Source of the DNA: Flavobacterium turcicum | GTDB taxonomy: Bacteria > Bacteroidota > Bacteroidia > Flavobacteriales > Flavobacteriaceae | DNA length: 64,000 nucleotides | Direction of reading: 5' to 3' | NCBI RefSeq assembly: GCF_011365745.1 | Contig: NZ_JAAOBY010000008.1 | Span: 1 to 64,000, forward strand | Part shown: positions 60,634 to 64,000 of the stretch, in pieces | How the letters are laid out: each line of letters starts with the position of its first letter | How positions within the stretch are numbered: the first letter of the stretch is position 1 | Notes under the pieces: generated by a model | What the model was told of the DNA's origin: nothing | The model's input: only the letters and a program-made list of their open reading frames with translations | Databases searched by the model: none | Program-made: the position numbers and the translations under genes

Positions 60634-61340
60634 CGTATCGTTTTTTTACCTTCAATCGTTATTTTTGAACCAACTGCAAGAAATTCTGATGTTGGTTTTA
60701 AATCTTCTAAAAACTTAAAATTCTTGCCGTAAATACTCTCAAAATCAACATCAATTTTCGATTCAATTACTTTTAGTTGTTCCCATCTTGGGTGCGAAAC
60801 TGCGTATTCAATTGATTTTTCTTTGTTATAATTGGTGTATCCAAAATAATGTTCAGTAATAAACTCGGCTTCTGAATTTAGTTCTATCGGAATTGGACTT
60901 TTTTCTGTTGTCATGGAAATGGAATTCCACTTTGCATCCTTGAACCATTCGTATTGAAAAGTTTTTGAAGTCTGGTTTTCAGTTCTAGCATGACGCATTT
61001 TCAAGGTTTGGTAATGCTCATTGTATAAAGTGTTGGCAACAATGGTAATGGCATGTTTCGGAACAATTTCTTTAACGAAAACTACGCCACGTTTCCAAAT
61101 TCCATTTTCGAATCTTTTTACATAAAAGCGTAAATTAACTTCCTCAAAATTGACATGAAACGGAACTTTAATTCCTAGAACTTTCACGTTTTCAAACATA
61201 AATCCAATTAAACTGATGTAACATTTGCCGTTCCATAAATCGAGTTCAGTTCCTTTTGGAACATAACTTTCTAAAATTTCCGGATCGATTTCGTAATTAA
61301 ACATCGCTAAATCATTCCATTCTGCGGTTAAGAAGCTCAT
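60630..61340 (-). CDS. DUF2071 (YqjF-like) protein
   Basis: 236 residues beginning FLTAEWNDLAMFNYEIDPEILESYVPKGTELDLWNGKCYISLIGFMF. This is the characteristic opening of the DUF2071/YqjF family, followed by VNLRFYVKRFENGIWKRGVVFVKEI. No catalytic motif is obvious and the family's function is unknown. It overlaps both neighbours by 4 bp. DUF2071, DCC/DUF393, TIGR01777 and SRPBCC genes in one operon suggest a common pathway. Confidence 0.85.
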   Translation of the reverse strand: MSFLTAEWNDLAMFNYEIDPEILESYVPKGTELDLWNGKCYISLIGFMFENVKVLGIKVPFHVNFEEVNLRFYVKRFENGIWKRGVVFVKEIVPKHAITIVANTLYNEHYQTLKMRHARTENQTSKTFQYEWFKDAKWNSISMTTEKSPIPIELNSEAEFITEHYFGYTNYNKEKSIEYAVSHPRWEQLKVIESKIDVDFESIYGKNFKFLEDLKPTSEFLAVGSKITIEGKKTIR

Positions 61341-61672
61341 AATTTTAAATTTTTGTGGATAATAAGTGTAAGGTAAAAAGTTAATGCAACAGGTAATGCA
61401 AAAAGTAAAAATATCAGTTCATCTGAATAATAATAATTTACGTTAATAAACCACAAGCCGAAAAATAATAAAACGATACCCAAATAAATTTGTAAGTGCT
61501 TGTTTCTAGGTTCTTGTACTAACAAATAGAGAGAAATTAGTACTTGAATAAAACCAGTAACCATAGTTGATAATATCGCAATTATTAGCAAGTTTTCATT
61601 TAAAACTGCAAATACAGCTATTACGAAAGGCAATGCAATTGCGAAAGTATTTATCTTTTTTATCGTGTTCAT
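61337..61672 (-). CDS. Small membrane protein, first gene of the GbsR-linked operon
   Basis: 111 residues with four hydrophobic helices (~INTFAIALPFVIAVFAV, LLIIAILSTMVTGFIQVLISLYLL, LQIYLGIVLLFFGLWFI, LIFLLFALPVALTFYLTLI). I do not recognise the family. It overlaps the DUF2071 gene by 4 bp. A palindrome shared with the gbsR-type gene lies 17 bp upstream of its ATG, so its expression is probably under that regulator. Confidence 0.72.
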   Translation of the reverse strand: MNTIKKINTFAIALPFVIAVFAVLNENLLIIAILSTMVTGFIQVLISLYLLVQEPRNKHLQIYLGIVLLFFGLWFINVNYYYSDELIFLLFALPVALTFYLTLIIHKNLKL

Positions 61673-61688
61673 ATCGGTTTTATTTTTA

Positions 61689-61712
61689 AACTTTCAGAAA
61701 AAAATGAAAGTT
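61689..61712. promoter_or_regulatory. Palindromic operator candidate in front of the five-gene operon
   Basis: AACTTTCA (61689-61696), 8-bp A-rich spacer, TGAAAGTT (61705-61712). An identical palindrome with the same spacer length occurs at 62399-62422 in front of the GbsR-type gene. Confidence 0.65.
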
Positions 61713-61809
61713 CCAATTAAATTTTTTTTAAATAATTCGTTCTTTGTTATTGTTTTTTTTGGTCTCATTGAATAGTTTTTGCGATGTTATTTTTACAATG
61801 TTTAAAAAA

Positions 61810-62313
61810 CTATTTCATTAGTTTAACAACCAATTTTGCCAGCCAATTATCTTTGTATTCCGTCATTTTATCCAAAACGTTATCCGCTTTTAGAACAAAG
61901 TCATACAATTTAGTAGTTTGATCTACAAAATGTTTTTCTTCGGCGGTATTGTCTGCTGTAATGGAAGAAACTTCTTTTAAAACCTTCAACGCAGGTTTGA
62001 TTTCGCGTTTGCTTCGTTCTCTTGAAATCTTCACCGCTAATTCGTCTAAATCTTTTTCAGCTGTAAAAAATTCGCGTCGTTCGCCCGCTTTGTATTCCTT
62101 GTAAACAATTCCCCAGTCCATCAAGGCTCGTAAATTCATGGAGGCATTGCCGCGAGAAATTTGTAATTCCTCCATAATGTCTTCCATCGAAACGGCCTCG
62201 TGTGAAACCATCAAAAGCGCATGAATTTGAGCCATGGTTTTGTTTATTCCCCATTGACTGCCTAATGCACCCCAGGTTTGAACGAATTTATTTTTTGCTT
62301 CTTTGAATTTCAT
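61810..62313 (-). CDS. GbsR/MarR-type winged-helix regulator
   Basis: 167 residues. A winged helix-turn-helix (AQIHALLMVSHEAVSMEDIMEELQISRGNASMNLRALMDWGIVYKEYKAGERREFFTAE) is followed by helical segments for dimerisation. This matches the GbsR-type MarR subgroup. It lies upstream of the five-gene operon with 137 bp between, same strand. The shared palindrome in both promoters suggests it regulates itself and that operon. The signal sensed is unknown. Confidence 0.88.
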   Translation of the reverse strand: MKFKEAKNKFVQTWGALGSQWGINKTMAQIHALLMVSHEAVSMEDIMEELQISRGNASMNLRALMDWGIVYKEYKAGERREFFTAEKDLDELAVKISRERSKREIKPALKVLKEVSSITADNTAEEKHFVDQTTKLYDFVLKADNVLDKMTEYKDNWLAKLVVKLMK

Positions 62314-62376
62314 TTGTGGATTTTATTGTTTTTCAAACGGTCAAATGCAAATCGCATAGATGCTCATTGTCATAGT

Positions 62377-62422
62377 GTAAAGATAAATAATGTTTTCGAA
62401 CTTTCAATAAAAAATGAAAGTT
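62377..62422 (-). promoter_or_regulatory. Promoter and palindromic operator of the GbsR-type gene
   Basis: The palindrome AACTTTCA-N8-TGAAAGTT occupies 62399-62422. On the minus strand a TTG falls inside it, followed after 19 bases by TATCTTTA, close to TAnnTTTG. The palindrome therefore overlaps the -33 element, the geometry expected for repression. Confidence 0.55.
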
Positions 62423-62434
62423 TATTTTCTTTTT

Positions 62435-62524
62435 GGGCGTTCCCTTGCAGGTCGGGCTTTCCGTTTCAAGTCCTCGCTGCGTCGTTCCTCCTTGCTGTGG
62501 GCTTTTCACTGCAATCCCTAACGC
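62435..62524. repeat. Dispersed intergenic element, copy C (minus orientation)
   Basis: On the minus strand it opens GCGTTAGGGATTGCAGTG, contains GGAAAGCCCGACC and closes AAGGGAACGCCC. The ends and the AGCCCGACC core match copies A and B. It lies 3' of the M3 peptidase gene and 5' of the GbsR-type gene. It is visibly GC-richer than its surroundings. Confidence 0.7.
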
Positions 62525-62532
62525 AAATCCCA

Positions 62533-62569
62533 TTAAAAAAGTCGAGATATTGCTACCTCGACTTCCTTT
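62533..62569 (-). terminator. Terminator of the M3 peptidase gene
   Basis: Stem AAGTCGAG (62539-62546) / CTCGACTT (62557-62564) with an A-run on the left that gives the minus-strand U-tract. Confidence 0.78.
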
Positions 62570-62598
62570 TATAACTTACTATGTGTTTTAACATTGAA

Positions 62599-64000
62599 CT
62601 ATAGCAACCCAGCACGCTTCAACAACGCATCTGCTTTTGGTTCTTGATCTCTGAATTTTTTATATAATTCCATTGGTAATTCGGTACCACCTTTAGAAAG
62701 GATATTGTCTTTGAATTTTGTAGCAACTTCTTTATTGAAAATTCCTTTTTCTTGGAAATAAGCAAACGCATCGGCATCTAAAACTTCGGCCCATTTGTAA
62801 CTATAATATCCAGAAGAATAGCCACCTTGAAAAATATGTGAAAACGAGGTACTCATGCAATTTTCGGCTACATCAGGATACAAACTTGTGCCTTCCATAG
62901 CTTGTTTTTCAAAAGTTTTTACATCTTCAATCGCTTGCGATTTTCCGTGATAAGTCATGTCCAAAAGTCCAAAACTGATCTGTCTTAATGTTGCCATTCC
63001 TTCTAAGAAACTCGCGCTTTCTTTGATTTTTTCTACGTATTCTTGAGGGATAACTTCACCCGTTTCATAATGTTTTGCAAACAATGCCAATGCTTCCGGT
63101 TCGTAGCACCAGTTTTCCATTACTTGGCTTGGCAATTCCACAAAATCCCAATAAACTGAAGTTCCAGACAAACTTGGATACGTTGTATTGGCTAACATTC
63201 CATGTAACGCATGGCCGAATTCGTGGAATAAGGTCGTTACTTCATTGAAAGTTAATAAAGATGGTTTAGTCTCTGTTGGCGGTGTGAAATTACAAACAAT
63301 CGAAACATGTGGTCTTTCATTGATACCGTTTTTGATGGATTGCGATTTGTATGATGTCATCCAAGCACCATTTCGTTTTCCTTTTCTTGGAAAAAAATCA
63401 GCATAGAAAACAGCAACCAATTGTCCTTCGAAATCCAACACTTCAAAAGTTTGCACATCTTCATGATATTTGTCAATATCAAAAACTTCTTTGAATGTAA
63501 TTCCGAACAGTTTTTCAGCAATAGTAAATGCGCCATTCAACACGTTTTCTAACTTGAAATAAGGTTTTAAAATCTCATCATCAAAGTTGAATAATTTTTG
63601 TTTCAATTTTTCAGAATAATAAGCGCCATCCCATTTCTCTAATTGATCAATTCCGTCTAGGTCTTTTGCGAAAGCGGTTAACTGAGCAAACTCTTTTTGA
63701 GCAGCAGGTTTCGCTTTTTCTAGTAAATCATTCAAAAAAGAAAGTACTTTTTCAGGATTTTGAGCCATTCGTTCTTCCAAAACAAAATCAGAATGTGATT
63801 TGTATCCCAATAAATTAGCGCGTTTATGACGCAATGCTACAATTCGTTTTACGTTCTCTTTATTATCGAATTCGTTGTTTTGAAATGATTTTTTTCCGGC
63901 AGCAATGGAAATTTCCTTGCGTAATTCACGATTATCAACATACGTCACAAAAGGCAAGTAACTAGGAAAATCTAAAGTAAAAACCCAACCATCTAAGTTT
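62599..64000 (-). CDS. M3 family oligopeptidase (N-terminus outside the window)
   Basis: The frame runs open past 64000 (residues before the 63957 TTG read WVFTLDFPSYLPFVTYVDN, typical of M3 peptidases), so this is the C-terminal two thirds of the protein. The zinc motif TLFHEFGHALHGML (HExxH) and downstream SGTSVYWDFVELPSQVMENW and CMSTSFSHIFQGGYSSGYYSYKWAE, which carries the Tyr/His substrate-binding positions, are all present. It matches peptidyl-dipeptidase Dcp/oligopeptidase A-type enzymes that degrade short peptides. Whether it is cytoplasmic or exported cannot be told without the N-terminus. Confidence 0.93.
   Translation of the reverse strand, partial: NLDGWVFTLDFPSYLPFVTYVDNRELRKEISIAAGKKSFQNNEFDNKENVKRIVALRHKRANLLGYKSHSDFVLEERMAQNPEKVLSFLNDLLEKAKPAAQKEFAQLTAFAKDLDGIDQLEKWDGAYYSEKLKQKLFNFDDEILKPYFKLENVLNGAFTIAEKLFGITFKEVFDIDKYHEDVQTFEVLDFEGQLVAVFYADFFPRKGKRNGAWMTSYKSQSIKNGINERPHVSIVCNFTPPTETKPSLLTFNEVTTLFHEFGHALHGMLANTTYPSLSGTSVYWDFVELPSQVMENWCYEPEALALFAKHYETGEVIPQEYVEKIKESASFLEGMATLRQISFGLLDMTYHGKSQAIEDVKTFEKQAMEGTSLYPDVAENCMSTSFSHIFQGGYSSGYYSYKWAEVLDADAFAYFQEKGIFNKEVATKFKDNILSKGGTELPMELYKKFRDQEPKADALLKRAGLL

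Overview
The window looks like chromosomal DNA of a gliding flavobacterium (Bacteroidota, close to Flavobacterium). It is AT-rich. It carries type IX secretion (T9SS) and gliding genes (a SprB-like adhesin with a type B sorting domain, SprF/PorP, GldJ, PorU, PorV) and a SusC/SusD pair. Several promoters fit the Bacteroidota form TTG-N19-TAnnTTTG. No phage, IS element, CRISPR array or rRNA was seen. One tRNA (Val, anticodon TAC) is present.

Layout. 1-4.9 kb: 3' end of a repeat adhesin, its SprF-like partner and an OmpA/TPR/PD40 envelope protein. 4.9-14.8 kb: miaE, a glycosyltransferase, acyl-CoA dehydrogenase, anmK with a DUF2809 gene, glutamate-type dehydrogenase, a TonB-like transducer facing exbBD, and folC. 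14.8-30.5 kb: tRNA-Val, then a glycan-utilisation region. This has a Nudix-fold regulator diverging from a GH3 glucosidase, an operon susC-susD-EEP phosphatase-GH30-GH30, and a membrane sensor/regulator (propeller, Y_Y_Y, LuxR HTH) diverging from it. 30.5-42.2 kb: murF and gldJ, then porU-porV, cdd, and pdhA-pdhC. 42.2-48.5 kb: a Crp-type regulator, a peroxiredoxin with a small membrane protein, a tight string DinB-like/NRDE/ATP-grasp/LysE-like/M28 peptidase, and a GNAT gene. 48.6-57.5 kb: SDR, SprT-like, an MlaEF-type transporter, GT2, methyltransferase, KAS III-like enzyme, gcvP. 57.6-64 kb: a UbiA-like membrane protein, a five-gene operon with a GbsR-type regulator upstream, and the 3' part of an M3 oligopeptidase.

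How the parts work together. The adhesin, SprF, GldJ, PorU and PorV belong to one secretion/motility machine: PorV and PorU handle T9SS cargo at the outer membrane, SprF serves the adhesin, GldJ stabilises the motor. The 16-30 kb region reads as a polysaccharide utilisation locus for a beta-glucan. Both GH30 proteins keep the two catalytic glutamates, and the GH3 enzyme would finish the oligosaccharides.

The most interesting unexplained signals are: (1) an identical-geometry palindrome AACTTTCA-N8-TGAAAGTT in front of both the GbsR-type gene and the five-gene operon next to it; (2) a dispersed GC-richer intergenic element present three times at gene 3' ends; (3) a cluster of AGTRCAYTTTT sites between the degenerate-Nudix regulator and the GH3 gene; (4) an 18-base direct repeat spaced 33 bp in front of susC; (5) an ATP-grasp ligase tightly linked to a LysE-like exporter. 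Identifications are from reading motifs and recalling families; no database search was run.
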